Source: Alphaproteobacteria bacterium
Lineage (GTDB): Bacteria; Pseudomonadota; Alphaproteobacteria; DSM-16000; Inquilinaceae
Reading direction: 5' to 3'
Assembly: GCA_028284045.1 (NCBI GenBank)
Contig: JANQSN010000017.1
Span: forward strand, 31,633-95,632
DNA length: 64,000 nt
The stretch's first letter is position 1; every line of letters starts with the position of its first letter. The translations under genes and the position numbers were made by a program. This document shows, piece by piece, positions 1 through 8,715 of the stretch. The notes below the pieces were generated by a model. The model saw nothing but the letters and a program-made list of their open reading frames with translations, did not search any database and was not told where the DNA came from.

Positions 1-148
1 AGGGCCACAGCATGCGCAAGACCGACGCCGCGCCGGTCGGCGCCCGCAGAGTGACGGCGGGGGATGGGGGCGCGGCGGGCGCGGAGGACAGCGTCATGAT
101 GCCCGGAAAGTTAGTGCACCGAACGAGGGTGGCAAACCCCCGCCGCCG

Positions 149-364
149 TCACCGGTCGGGACCCGAGCCCGCCGCATCGATGACCGCAGCGATGGAGAGC
201 TGAAACAGCGTGATCGCCGTCAGCACCGCCCCGACGCCATGCCAAAAATAGGCCGCCTCCCCCGGCTGCAACGCCGCATAGACCCAGCCCCCGGCCGCCA
301 TCAGTCCCGTGCCGGCGGCGAAGATCTTTAGGAGTATGGCGAGCTTGCGCAGGAAGGAGAGCAT
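149..364 (-). CDS. small two-helix membrane protein
   Basis: A 71-residue protein beginning MLSFLRKLAILLKIF. Two hydrophobic stretches (about residues 5-28 and 36-62) fill almost all of it, so it is probably an inner-membrane protein. I chose the ATG at 364 because the translation upstream of it is not hydrophobic and looks non-coding. I recognise no family. It lies alone at the window edge, and there is no strong ribosome site to confirm it. The existence of the gene is likely but not certain. Confidence 0.5.
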   Translation of the reverse strand: MLSFLRKLAILLKIFAAGTGLMAAGGWVYAALQPGEAAYFWHGVGAVLTAITLFQLSIAAVIDAAGSGPDR

Positions 365-627
365 GGTGGCGCCTTGCGCTTTGTCGGGCCTTATCGGAAC
401 CGTCATCATGGATTGACAGGCCCATCCAACGAACCAAAATGGATAGGGTAATTGCCGAATTTGGATGATTGCGTGGGAGTGGCAACATGCCTGGCGGTCC
501 GATCCTTCCCATCGTCTAAGGGTGCGAGCCATCGGCCGTTCCCGACGGTTGGAACGGATATCCAGAGAATCCGCAGTCGCTTACTCAAGCGGTTTCCAGC
601 TTCTCTCTTGATGCGCAACCAGATCTT
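365..627. other. gap without convincing gene
   Basis: About 260 bases between two hypothetical genes, less GC-rich than the surroundings. Short open frames on either strand give no recognisable protein, and I see no clear hairpin or promoter. Confidence 0.4.
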
Positions 628-1140
628 TCAGATCTTGAATCGCTGATGCGCAAGCGTCGGACGCTCTAAGTGCTCGGTCCTGAAGACCGAGCAACACAAC
701 CTCTTTGCGATCGATGTTAGCCTGCCAAATCTCTCGCCGGTCATATCCTCAAGAATATTCGACACCATATTGGATAGACGCAGATACTCCTTGATCTTCG
801 CCTGGAACTGGCTGGGAAGACTGGATACGCGTTCAATCATCTCCATGGCAGAACCGTCAGGCAGCCGCTCGTAAGTCACATAGGGCGTGAAGGCCGGATC
901 GGCGCGGAGCTTCCCGACCAACGTCTCGAACATCTGCTGACTGGTCGAGGCCGCACCGATCCGCCTGTCTGTCTCCAGATCGGCGATCAGGCTCCGCGCC
1001 GATTTGAGGATGAGGGCACGGCGCTCCCGCACCCGCAGCCAGAGCCCAAGAACCTGTGTCAGGGTCCAGAGGGCGAAGGCGACACCCGCCGTGATGGCCG
1101 CAGCCCCGACGCGCGGATCGAAGACCGTCCCCTCCGTCAT
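628..1140 (-). CDS. hypothetical protein with one N-terminal membrane segment
   Basis: 170 residues. One transmembrane stretch near residues 13-35 is followed by a charged, probably helical cytoplasmic part that contains many Arg, Glu and Leu residues. No family is recognised. It starts 50 bases after the end of the large propionyl-CoA synthase gene on the same strand, so it could be co-transcribed, but its lower GC content suggests a separate origin. Its C-terminal half (around residues 60-150) has no familiar motif. Reality of the gene is supported by length and by the membrane segment at the start. Confidence 0.55.
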   Translation of the reverse strand: MTEGTVFDPRVGAAAITAGVAFALWTLTQVLGLWLRVRERRALILKSARSLIADLETDRRIGAASTSQQMFETLVGKLRADPAFTPYVTYERLPDGSAMEMIERVSSLPSQFQAKIKEYLRLSNMVSNILEDMTGERFGRLTSIAKRLCCSVFRTEHLERPTLAHQRFKI

Positions 1141-1189
1141 CGTCCGGCAGTTCCGGTCGGGAAGCCGTCCGGCCGCACTACCATCCGAC

Positions 1190-4100
1190 TCACGCCTCCG
1201 CCGCCTGCGCCCAGGCGAGCAGCAGTTCGTCGCGGGTCTTCAGGCCGGGCTCCGGCAGGGCGTGGTTGACGACCGCCTTGCCGAAGCCGCCGGTGGCGGC
1301 GTCCAAGTGGTTTTCGTACATCGCCTGGTGCAGGGCCGGCAGGTCGTGCCAGGCGCCGAGATGGACCGGCGGCACGGTCACCGCGCCGCCCGCGATCATC
1401 CGGTTGAGGGCGGCGATCTCCGCGGCGCTGTTGAGATGCGACGAGACGATCGCCGCCGTCGGCATCAGGATGCGGCGCTGGCGCATCCACACCTGCGGCG
1501 CATAGAAGCTGTAGCGCCGGCCGCCCATATCGCCGCAATAGACCACCCGGCCGGTATGCGGGCGCACCAGCATGGTGGTGTAGGCCAGGCTGTCGGTCCG
1601 GGCGCGCTCCACCACGATGTCGGGCTGGCCGCGCGGGTTGTCGGCGCTGCGCAAGAGGCGCCCGATGGCGGCGCCCAAGGGCTTGAACGTATCCTCCGTC
1701 ATCCGCCGGACGGTTTCCTTGAAGCCCGCGGTATCGCGCGCTAGGTCGGGCAGGTCCGGCATGGTCTCCGGCCAGCGGAATTGCGGCACGCGCCGGGCGA
1801 TCTCCGCCAGGGACACGACCCCGACCACCGCATCGCCGTAGCCGAGCGAGGCGACGAAGTCCCGCTGGTCGTCCCCGTCGGTCACCACGACGATCCGCCC
1901 GCCGGCCCGGCGCGCGGCCTCAATCGCCGCCAACGCCGTCTCGTCGCGCACCCGGCCGGCCACGCCGTAGAAGACCACGACCGCCTCGCCGGGCCGCAGG
2001 CCGGCACGGGCCAGCATCGCCGCCGGCTCCGCGCCGCCGGGCTTGCCGAGGAAGGTCATATGGTGGCCGGTGCTGGCCCCGAAGAAGGTGATGACCCCGC
2101 CCTCGCCCAAGGCCTGGAAGCTGCGGGGAAACGCGGTTTCGCCGGCATGGCTGAGCGCGAAGTCGACCAGCCGGCCGCCATGGGCCTCGGCCACGGCGTC
2201 GAGCCAGGGCCGCCCCGCCGCCGCCCAGGCGTCCCACGCCGCGGGATCGGCCGGCACGCGGGTAAACAGCCCGGCCAGCGCGTCCGCCCGGCGATCGACC
2301 GCGGCCGCACCCGTGGCCTCCACCGCAGCGCGCCGGGCGGGGCCGGAGACCAGGCCGACCACCCGCGCGCCGGCCGCCCGACCGATGGCCACCGCCCATT
2401 GCCCGGTGCCCGACGCGGCCCCCTCCACCAGCAGGCCGCTGCCCGCCGTAACCCCGAGCGCGCGGAACAGCGCACGATAGGCGGTGCCGCCGGCCAGCAT
2501 GTAGGACCCCGCCGCTTCCAGGCTGAGATCGCCGGGCGGGGCGAACAGTTGCGGGCCCTGCGCCGTCATGAACTGCCGGTGCGAGCCGTCCGGCGTCTGA
2601 TAGCCCTGGATGTGGAAGCGGGTCGCCATCGGGTCGGCGCCGGCCTCCGGGTCCATCAGGTCGGACACACCGGCATAGATCGCCACCACGTCGCCAACCG
2701 CCAGCCGGCCTTCCGCCTGCAGCGCCTCGCCGAGGCGCACGATCAGCCCGACGCCGCCGGAGCCGCTGACATGCACGTCTTCGTCATGGTCGTCGAGCAC
2801 GCTGATCGGCAGGCCGGTAACCGCCCAAACGTCGTTGTAATTGACCTCCGACGCCAGGACATAGACCAGCGCCTCCGTCGGCCCCGGGTCCGGCACCGGG
2901 ACCAGCGCCTCGACCTCCGCCTCCGCCGGGTCGCCGTGCCGGGCCGCCCCGGTCGCCGGATCCCGCACGACCGCATAGGCGCATTGCCAGTCCGGCAGCG
3001 GCGTCACCCCGGGCACGAAGGGGCTGCCGATGGGCAGCAGGCGGCCGGCCTCGACCAACCGCGCGCACGTCGCCGGGTCGGCGGCGGGGCGCGGCCGCGC
3101 CGGCAGGGGCGGCGACTGCTTGTCGAGGAAGAGGCGGATGCCGCGCCGTCCCCCGGCCTCGCCATCGACGACGAAGCGGGCGAACACCCGCGACTCCGCC
3201 GCCAGCCCGGCCAAGTACCCATCGCGGAACCCCTGGCGCACCAAGTCGACGATGGCGCGGGCGACCGGGCCACGACCGACGCTGTCGGACTGCGCGAGGC
3301 AGAGCCGGACATAGGCATCGCCAAGCGCCCGATCGACCAGCGCATCGGCCCCGTCCGCCACCGCCTGCCATCGCGTGATCGCGGCGTGGCGCGCCTGCAT
3401 TGCCTCAACCGCCGGGCCGGTGCCGTGGGCGACGGCCTCGCGCGCCAGCGCGCGCGCCTGCGACAAGGCATCGGCGGGGGCCGTCACCATCCGGTCGACC
3501 AGGCCCAGCCAGACCGCGTCGCCGACCTCGACCGCGCGGCCCGACAGCAGCAGCGCCAGCGCTGAGACCAGGGCGGCGGCCGGGTCGCCGCCCGCCGCCG
3601 CCGCCCGCTCCATCAACAGCCGCGGCCAGCGCTGGGTGCCGCCGAAGCCCGGCGGCAGGAACAGGTTGATCTCTGGCTGGCCGATCCGCGTGCGCTCGGT
3701 GGCCAGGCGCAGATGGCAGGCCGCCGCCAGCTCCGCCCCGCCGCCCAGCGCCACGCCGTCCAGCACCGCGATCACCGGTTTGGCCGCCGCCTCCAGTCGG
3801 CGGAACAGGCCATGCGCCTTGGCGGCGACGGCCTGGGCCTCGGCCTCGTCATGCACCTCCTCCACAAGCTGGCGGATATCCGCCCCGGCGACGAAGGTGC
3901 CGGCTCCGGCGCCGGCCAGGACGATCGCCCCGATATCGGCGCGCCGCAGCAGGTGGTCGGCCAGCGTCGACAGCTCGTCGAGCACGCGTTCCGACAGCGC
4001 GTTGACCGGGGGGTTGGCGATGGTGACGGTGGCGATCAGGCGGTCGCCCACCGCGCCCGCCGGGTCGTATTCCACGCGCAGGCTGCGCGTCGTCTCCAGC

Positions 4101-6640
4101 CGGTCGCGTACCGCCAGGCGCGCCTGGCGCCGGCGCCAGTCGCCGACGCGCCCCTCGATCTCGCCCAGCACCTCCGGATTGCGCAGCGTGGTGGTGTCGC
4201 CCAGCGCCGCACCCGCCATCATCTGCGCCAGCAGCCGGCGCATGTATTTGCCCGACCGCGTCTCCGGGAAATCCGGCACGGCGATGAAGTCCGAGGGTAC
4301 GGCGACCGCGCCCTTGTCCTGGCGCACCAACTCCGCCAGCCGGCGCTGGTCGTCGGCGGACAGCGCGCGCCCGGCGGCGGTGCGGATGAAGGCGACCGGC
4401 GTCAGCCCCTTCTCGCCATGCGGCGCGCCGACGACGACGCAGTTGCCGACGGGGCTGTCCGGGTTGATCTGCCGGTCGCGCAGGATGGCGCCTTCGATCT
4501 CCTCGGTGCCCATGCGGTGGCCGGAGACATTGATCACGTCGTCGGAGCGGCCGTGCAGCGTGAAGCTGCCGTCGCCGTGCCGCACGGCGAAGTCGCCCTG
4601 CAGATAGGCCGGCACCGGCTGGCCGTCGGCGTCGCGGAAGCGGCCGTAATAGGTCGCCCGGAAGCGCGCGCGGTCGCCGACCCAGCCGGGCGCCATCGCC
4701 CGGTCGCCGTCGCCCCACAGGGTAAAGGCGAGATAGGGATAGGGCCGGGTGATGACGATCTCGCCGCGCTCCCCATCCTCTGCCCGGCGATAGGCGACGC
4801 GACCGTCGGCGTCGGTGTCGCCCGCCGGCACCCAGACGTCGCCGGCAACCCAGGGCAGCGCCCAGGTATGGGCGTCGGCGCGCAGCGGCTGGTCGGGATT
4901 GCCGTAAGGGTGCGTCCAGACGATGCCGCCATGCTCGGTCGCCCAGTAGCTGTTGATGTATTGCCGGGTCATGAGCTGCATGGCGAAGCGCTGCACGGCC
5001 GGGCTGGTCGGCTCCGCACAGAAGGTGGCGACGCGCAAGGACGAGCGGTCGTAGGCCTCGACGTCGGCCCGGTTCTCCGGGTCGCTCATCACCGTCTTCA
5101 GGAAGGTCACGCCGGCCTTGAAGATGGTCACGCCGTAGCGCTCGATGATCGAGGCGAAGCGGCCGGCATTGGGGAAGACCGGCGAGCCCTCGGTGAGGAT
5201 GCCGGTGATGCGGCGGGTGAGGCTGGCGGTGATCAGGTAGCTCTGCCCGGTGATCCAGCCGGGATCGGCGACGACGTAGATCACGTCCTCGCCGTCCACC
5301 GCGTCGAAGCTGACGGTCATGGTGTGGGCGATGCCGGCGACATAGCCGCCATGGACATGCACCACACCCTTCGGCTTACCGGTGGAGCCGGAGGTGTAGA
5401 TGATGAACAGCGGCGTATTGGCGTCGAGCGGCCGGCACGGCATGGCCCGGCCGAGGCGGAGCGCCAGGTCGCGGTCCGCCAGCGCGTCGAGCCCGGCGCG
5501 GCCGGCGACGCCGGCTTCGGCCGCCACCCGGTCGACCGCCCGGGCCAGCAGGTCGTGTGCCCACAGATCGCGCTCGGGCACCCAAGCCAGATCGGCGATC
5601 CGGGCGTGGTTGACGACGATGACGTGGCGCACCCGGCGCGGCGCGCGGGCCAGCGCCTCCGCCAGGTCGGCGCGCAGGTCGGCCAACGTCGATGCCGGCA
5701 GGTCGGCGATCTCGCCCAGCGCCCGACCCAGCGCCTGCATGATGTCGGCCGGCGTCGCCGTGATCTCGCCGGCCAGCGCCCGGTCCAGCGCCGCCAGGCA
5801 CACCGCAGCGTGGTTCGCCACGCGCGCGGCCAGCACGACGGCGGCGACGTCCCGGGCGGCCGCGACCGCGACGAAACGGTCGAGCGCGGGGTCCGTATAG
5901 ACCTCCTTGAACGGCACGGTCTCCGCGTTGCGCGAGGCGCCGTCGGCGGTGATCACCACGCAGGCACCGGCATTCTCGATGCGGTCGGCCAGCGTCTTGT
6001 CGGAGAAGCCGCCGAACACGGGCGTGTAGATGATGCCGAGGCGCTTGGCCGCCTCCGTCCAGATGATCTGTTCGGGGATGTTGGGCAGGTTCAGCGCGAT
6101 GCGGTCGCCGGGGCCGAGCCCGAGATCCGCCAGTGCGCGCGCCGCCGCGACGCTGTCGATCAGCAGGTCGCGCCGGCTGATCCGGCGGGTATGCACCGGG
6201 CCGCCGCGGCCCTGGTTGGCCGACGGGTCCCAGCGGTCGCCTTCGTAGTGATAGGCGGCCTCCGCGCCGTGGCCGGCCAGCACATGGCGGTCGACCTCGT
6301 TGAACGCGGCGTTTGTCAGGCCGCCGGCGAACCAGCGATAGACCGGTGCGGCCCGGTCGTCGAAGGCGGTGTGCCAGGGCGCCCAGTCGTCCAGCGCGAC
6401 GTCGCGGCCGTCGGCGAGCGCAACACCGGTCCAGCGCCCGTCGGCCCCTTGGCTCAGCCAGGCGCCGAGGTCGGGGTGATACCAGTGCAGCAGACGCGCC
6501 GCGATGGCGCCGTGGAAGGCGCCGGGATCGGCCGCCGCGGCCTCCGCCATCGCCTGCCAGTCGGCGGCGCTGCGGATCGGGTTGGCGCGGATAACGGAAG
6601 GCAGCGGGGCGATATCGATCGCCGGGTCGAGGTCGTCCAT
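1190..6640 (-). CDS. pcs: propionyl-CoA synthase (trifunctional fusion)
   Basis: 1,816 residues in three enzyme modules. Residues 1 to about 840 are an acetyl-CoA-synthetase-like ligase with the AMP-binding motif YTSGSTGKPKG near 414-424 and the C-terminal lysine K798 in SGKYM. Residues about 850-1140 are a crotonase-type hydratase/dehydratase; E970 (GGGAE) and E990 (QPE) are 20 residues apart, like the catalytic pair of enoyl-CoA hydratase. Residues about 1195-1816 are a medium-chain zinc-free enoyl-CoA reductase with a nucleotide-binding GxGxxG-like segment near 1406-1430. This order and length match propionyl-CoA synthase of Chloroflexus and Erythrobacter, which turns 3-hydroxypropionate, CoA, ATP and NADPH into propionyl-CoA through an internal acrylyl-CoA intermediate. 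Known role: 3-hydroxypropionate bi-cycle or 3-hydroxypropionate assimilation. The neighbouring acyl-CoA dehydrogenase homologue may feed the same product. No carboxylase or malonyl-CoA reductase gene is in this window. Confidence 0.9.
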   Translation of the reverse strand: MDDLDPAIDIAPLPSVIRANPIRSAADWQAMAEAAAADPGAFHGAIAARLLHWYHPDLGAWLSQGADGRWTGVALADGRDVALDDWAPWHTAFDDRAAPVYRWFAGGLTNAAFNEVDRHVLAGHGAEAAYHYEGDRWDPSANQGRGGPVHTRRISRRDLLIDSVAAARALADLGLGPGDRIALNLPNIPEQIIWTEAAKRLGIIYTPVFGGFSDKTLADRIENAGACVVITADGASRNAETVPFKEVYTDPALDRFVAVAAARDVAAVVLAARVANHAAVCLAALDRALAGEITATPADIMQALGRALGEIADLPASTLADLRADLAEALARAPRRVRHVIVVNHARIADLAWVPERDLWAHDLLARAVDRVAAEAGVAGRAGLDALADRDLALRLGRAMPCRPLDANTPLFIIYTSGSTGKPKGVVHVHGGYVAGIAHTMTVSFDAVDGEDVIYVVADPGWITGQSYLITASLTRRITGILTEGSPVFPNAGRFASIIERYGVTIFKAGVTFLKTVMSDPENRADVEAYDRSSLRVATFCAEPTSPAVQRFAMQLMTRQYINSYWATEHGGIVWTHPYGNPDQPLRADAHTWALPWVAGDVWVPAGDTDADGRVAYRRAEDGERGEIVITRPYPYLAFTLWGDGDRAMAPGWVGDRARFRATYYGRFRDADGQPVPAYLQGDFAVRHGDGSFTLHGRSDDVINVSGHRMGTEEIEGAILRDRQINPDSPVGNCVVVGAPHGEKGLTPVAFIRTAAGRALSADDQRRLAELVRQDKGAVAVPSDFIAVPDFPETRSGKYMRRLLAQMMAGAALGDTTTLRNPEVLGEIEGRVGDWRRRQARLAVRDRLETTRSLRVEYDPAGAVGDRLIATVTIANPPVNALSERVLDELSTLADHLLRRADIGAIVLAGAGAGTFVAGADIRQLVEEVHDEAEAQAVAAKAHGLFRRLEAAAKPVIAVLDGVALGGGAELAAACHLRLATERTRIGQPEINLFLPPGFGGTQRWPRLLMERAAAAGGDPAAALVSALALLLSGRAVEVGDAVWLGLVDRMVTAPADALSQARALAREAVAHGTGPAVEAMQARHAAITRWQAVADGADALVDRALGDAYVRLCLAQSDSVGRGPVARAIVDLVRQGFRDGYLAGLAAESRVFARFVVDGEAGGRRGIRLFLDKQSPPLPARPRPAADPATCARLVEAGRLLPIGSPFVPGVTPLPDWQCAYAVVRDPATGAARHGDPAEAEVEALVPVPDPGPTEALVYVLASEVNYNDVWAVTGLPISVLDDHDEDVHVSGSGGVGLIVRLGEALQAEGRLAVGDVVAIYAGVSDLMDPEAGADPMATRFHIQGYQTPDGSHRQFMTAQGPQLFAPPGDLSLEAAGSYMLAGGTAYRALFRALGVTAGSGLLVEGAASGTGQWAVAIGRAAGARVVGLVSGPARRAAVEATGAAAVDRRADALAGLFTRVPADPAAWDAWAAAGRPWLDAVAEAHGGRLVDFALSHAGETAFPRSFQALGEGGVITFFGASTGHHMTFLGKPGGAEPAAMLARAGLRPGEAVVVFYGVAGRVRDETALAAIEAARRAGGRIVVVTDGDDQRDFVASLGYGDAVVGVVSLAEIARRVPQFRWPETMPDLPDLARDTAGFKETVRRMTEDTFKPLGAAIGRLLRSADNPRGQPDIVVERARTDSLAYTTMLVRPHTGRVVYCGDMGGRRYSFYAPQVWMRQRRILMPTAAIVSSHLNSAAEIAALNRMIAGGAVTVPPVHLGAWHDLPALHQAMYENHLDAATGGFGKAVVNHALPEPGLKTRDELLLAWAQAAEA

Positions 6641-6727
6641 GCGTCGCTGGGATCGGGGAAGGTGGGGGGCGCCGGTCCCAGAGTGCGCCCAGGGCGCGCG
6701 CCGGACAACCGTCAGCCGACCCCCGTC

Positions 6728-7177
6728 CTATTCCGCCGACAGCCCAAGGTCTTCCGGCGCCGGCGGGTCGACCGGGCGGATCGGCGCCGCCGCCTCGCCG
6801 CACGGGTAGCGCGCCGCCAGCGTGGCGATCAGCGCCCGATGGGCCGGACCCGAGCGGTCGACGTCACGAGCGTCGACATCGGCCATGAACTGGCGGCGGA
6901 CCTGCTGCGGGGTGGCATCGCCGGTCAGGCAAAAGGCTGGGTCCTCGCCCCCCGCCGCCTCGGCGGCCGCGACCGTGGCGCCGATATAGCCGAGGCACAC
7001 GCCTTGCAGGAACCGCGAGGTGACCGTGTCGCATTGCTGGTAGAGGTCGTAGGCCGATTTGTCGAAGCCGTCGGCGGCGGCCTGACCCGGGAGCACCGCC
7101 CACAGAACGGCCAGACCGACGACACAGGCGACGGACCGATCGGCCCGGCGCGCCGGGGTCACAGGTCGAAGCCGCAT
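6728..7177 (-). CDS. secreted Rap1a/Tai-like small protein
   Basis: 149 residues with an N-terminal signal peptide (residues 1 to about 35, ending in GQAAA). The mature part has the pattern of the Rap1a/Tai family: a Leu/Tyr-rich start, a Cys, then CLGYIGA, a second Cys in AFCLTG, and a C-terminal YPC. Known members are type VI effector immunity proteins, but most family members in alphaproteobacteria have no known role. The ATG at 7177 is chosen because GGAGGT lies 5 bases upstream; longer starts have none. It lies 87 bases upstream of the propionyl-CoA synthase on the same strand. No type VI genes are nearby, so an immunity role is not supported. Confidence 0.7.
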   Translation of the reverse strand: MRLRPVTPARRADRSVACVVGLAVLWAVLPGQAAADGFDKSAYDLYQQCDTVTSRFLQGVCLGYIGATVAAAEAAGGEDPAFCLTGDATPQQVRRQFMADVDARDVDRSGPAHRALIATLAARYPCGEAAAPIRPVDPPAPEDLGLSAE

Positions 7178-7428
7178 AGAAGACCTCCGGCAACCGGGAA
7201 AGAGGGCCAGAAACGGCCACCCGGAGTATGGGCGACGGACCAGCACCGCCCAAACGCTCTTTACATCAGAAAATATGAATTAAAACATAATGACTATTCG
7301 TTTGTCTTATGTGTCGCACACCCGGTATCCTCACAGGACCGTGATCGGCGCACAACGCCGGCCGGCCTGCCCGTCTTCGGATCGCTGCTACAAGAAGCAA
7401 GACGGTCCGCGCCCGAGGAGCCGCCCCG
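7178..7428. promoter_or_regulatory. divergent intergenic region with AT-rich core
   Basis: 251 bases between the Rap1a-like gene (minus) and the acyl-CoA dehydrogenase homologue (plus). Bases 7258-7310 are clearly AT-rich (ATATGAATTAAAACATAATG) in otherwise GC-rich DNA, which fits promoters in both directions. I cannot assign exact -35/-10 pairs. Confidence 0.45.
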
Positions 7429-8646
7429 ATGACCGAGTCCGTCGCCATCCGCGAAGACCTGCGCCGCCGCGCCGCCGATGTGGCAGCCGCGCATCTCGCC
7501 CCCCGCGCGGCGGAGACCGACCGCAGCGAGGCCTATCCCTGGTACGCGGTAAAGGCGCTGTGCGATGCTGGACTGTTCGGCCTGACCATCCCGGCAGAAT
7601 ATGGCGGCCCCGGCCATTCCTTCGGCGAAGCGGTCGTGGTGATCGAGGAGGTCGCCAAGGTCTGCGGCGTATCCGCCCGCATCGTGGTCGAGGCCAATAT
7701 GGGCGCGCTGTCGACCATTCTCGCCTATGGCGACGAGGCGCAGAAGCAGGCCGCCGCCGCCTCGGTGCTGGGCGGCGACAAGCCGGCGATCTGCATCACC
7801 GAGCCGGGCGCCGGCTCCGCCGCCTCGCGCATGACCACGCGGGCCGACCGGCGGGGCGACCATTTCGTGCTGAACGGGGCGAAGCACTGGATCACCGGCG
7901 GCGGCGTGTCGAAGCTGCACCTGATCTTCGCCCGCGCCTTCGACGAGGCGGGGCGCGAGCTGGGCATCGGCGGCTTCATCGCCTGGGCCGGCGACGAGGG
8001 GCTGGTGATCGGCGCGCGCGAGCCGACCATGGGCCTGCGCGGGATCCCGGAGACCGAAATCCGGTTCGAGAACCTGGTCGTGCCGGCGAGCCGCGTGCTG
8101 GCGGCGCCGGGCGGCTTCGCCCACGGTTTCGGCGATCTGATGAACGCCTACAACAGCCAGCGGGTGGGCGCGGCGACGGTGGCGCTGGGCCTGGCGCAAG
8201 GCGCGCTCGACCGGGCCGTCGCCTATGCCAATGAACGCCACCAGTTCGACCGCCCGATCGCGGAATTCCAGGGCCTGCAATGGATGCTGGCCGATGTGGC
8301 GATCCAGACCGAGGCCGCCCGCGCCCTGATCCACCGCGCCGCCGACAGCCGCGGGCCGAAGAACAGCCCCTTCCCAGACCCGGTGCTGGCCGCCAAGGCC
8401 AAGGTGTTCGCCGCGGAGATGGCGATCAAGGCGACCAACGACGCGCTGCAGGTGTTCGGGGCGAAGGGCTATTCGCGAAACTGCGATATGGAGCGGATCG
8501 CCCGCGATGCCCGCATGTTCACCATCGGTGGCGGCACCGCCCAGGTGCTGCGCACACTGGTCGCCGGTAAGCTGCTGGGTCGCCGCCTGCCGCAGACCCG
8601 CGACGGCTACCTGCCCGCCGAGCGGCCGCGCCACGCCGCGGAGTAG
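7429..8646 (+). CDS. acd: acyl-CoA dehydrogenase-family protein, probable 3-sulfinopropanoyl-CoA desulfinase
   Basis: 405 residues with the full acyl-CoA dehydrogenase fold: N-terminal helical part, FAD/substrate motifs ITEPGAGS (123-130) and WITGG, and a C-terminal helical part. The catalytic glutamate of most family members (YEGT region) is replaced by Gly in IGGGT (366-370). The alternative position used by isovaleryl-CoA dehydrogenase carries Gln244 (NSQR). Arg84 is present in VSAR. As I recall, the desulfinase of Advenella mimigardefordensis has Arg84 for sulfinate binding and a Gln at position 246 in place of the base, so this protein fits that enzyme, which releases sulfite and propionyl-CoA. 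The alternative is an uncharacterised dehydrogenase-like protein. It is divergent from the propionyl-CoA synthase cluster and starts 251 bases from the Rap1a-like gene. Confidence 0.75.
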   Translation: MTESVAIREDLRRRAADVAAAHLAPRAAETDRSEAYPWYAVKALCDAGLFGLTIPAEYGGPGHSFGEAVVVIEEVAKVCGVSARIVVEANMGALSTILAYGDEAQKQAAAASVLGGDKPAICITEPGAGSAASRMTTRADRRGDHFVLNGAKHWITGGGVSKLHLIFARAFDEAGRELGIGGFIAWAGDEGLVIGAREPTMGLRGIPETEIRFENLVVPASRVLAAPGGFAHGFGDLMNAYNSQRVGAATVALGLAQGALDRAVAYANERHQFDRPIAEFQGLQWMLADVAIQTEAARALIHRAADSRGPKNSPFPDPVLAAKAKVFAAEMAIKATNDALQVFGAKGYSRNCDMERIARDARMFTIGGGTAQVLRTLVAGKLLGRRLPQTRDGYLPAERPRHAAE

Positions 8647-8715
8647 CCCTGCGACGAGAGGACCGGCCGGCCGACGATTGCGCGCCGGCCGCCGCGGCGC
8701 GATGGTCCACCGGCC

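Noticed and set aside
12..203. A 63-residue plus-strand open frame at the left edge
   Set aside because: Low-complexity composition, no ribosome site, overlaps the membrane protein on the other strand.
406..618. A 70-residue minus-strand frame upstream of the first small gene
   Set aside because: No ribosome site and no recognisable pattern.
3713..7432. A 1,239-residue open frame on the plus strand opposite the propionyl-CoA synthase
   Set aside because: It is an antisense shadow of a very GC-rich gene; its composition (Arg, Gly, Ala, His) is not protein-like and the minus-strand gene has clear domains.
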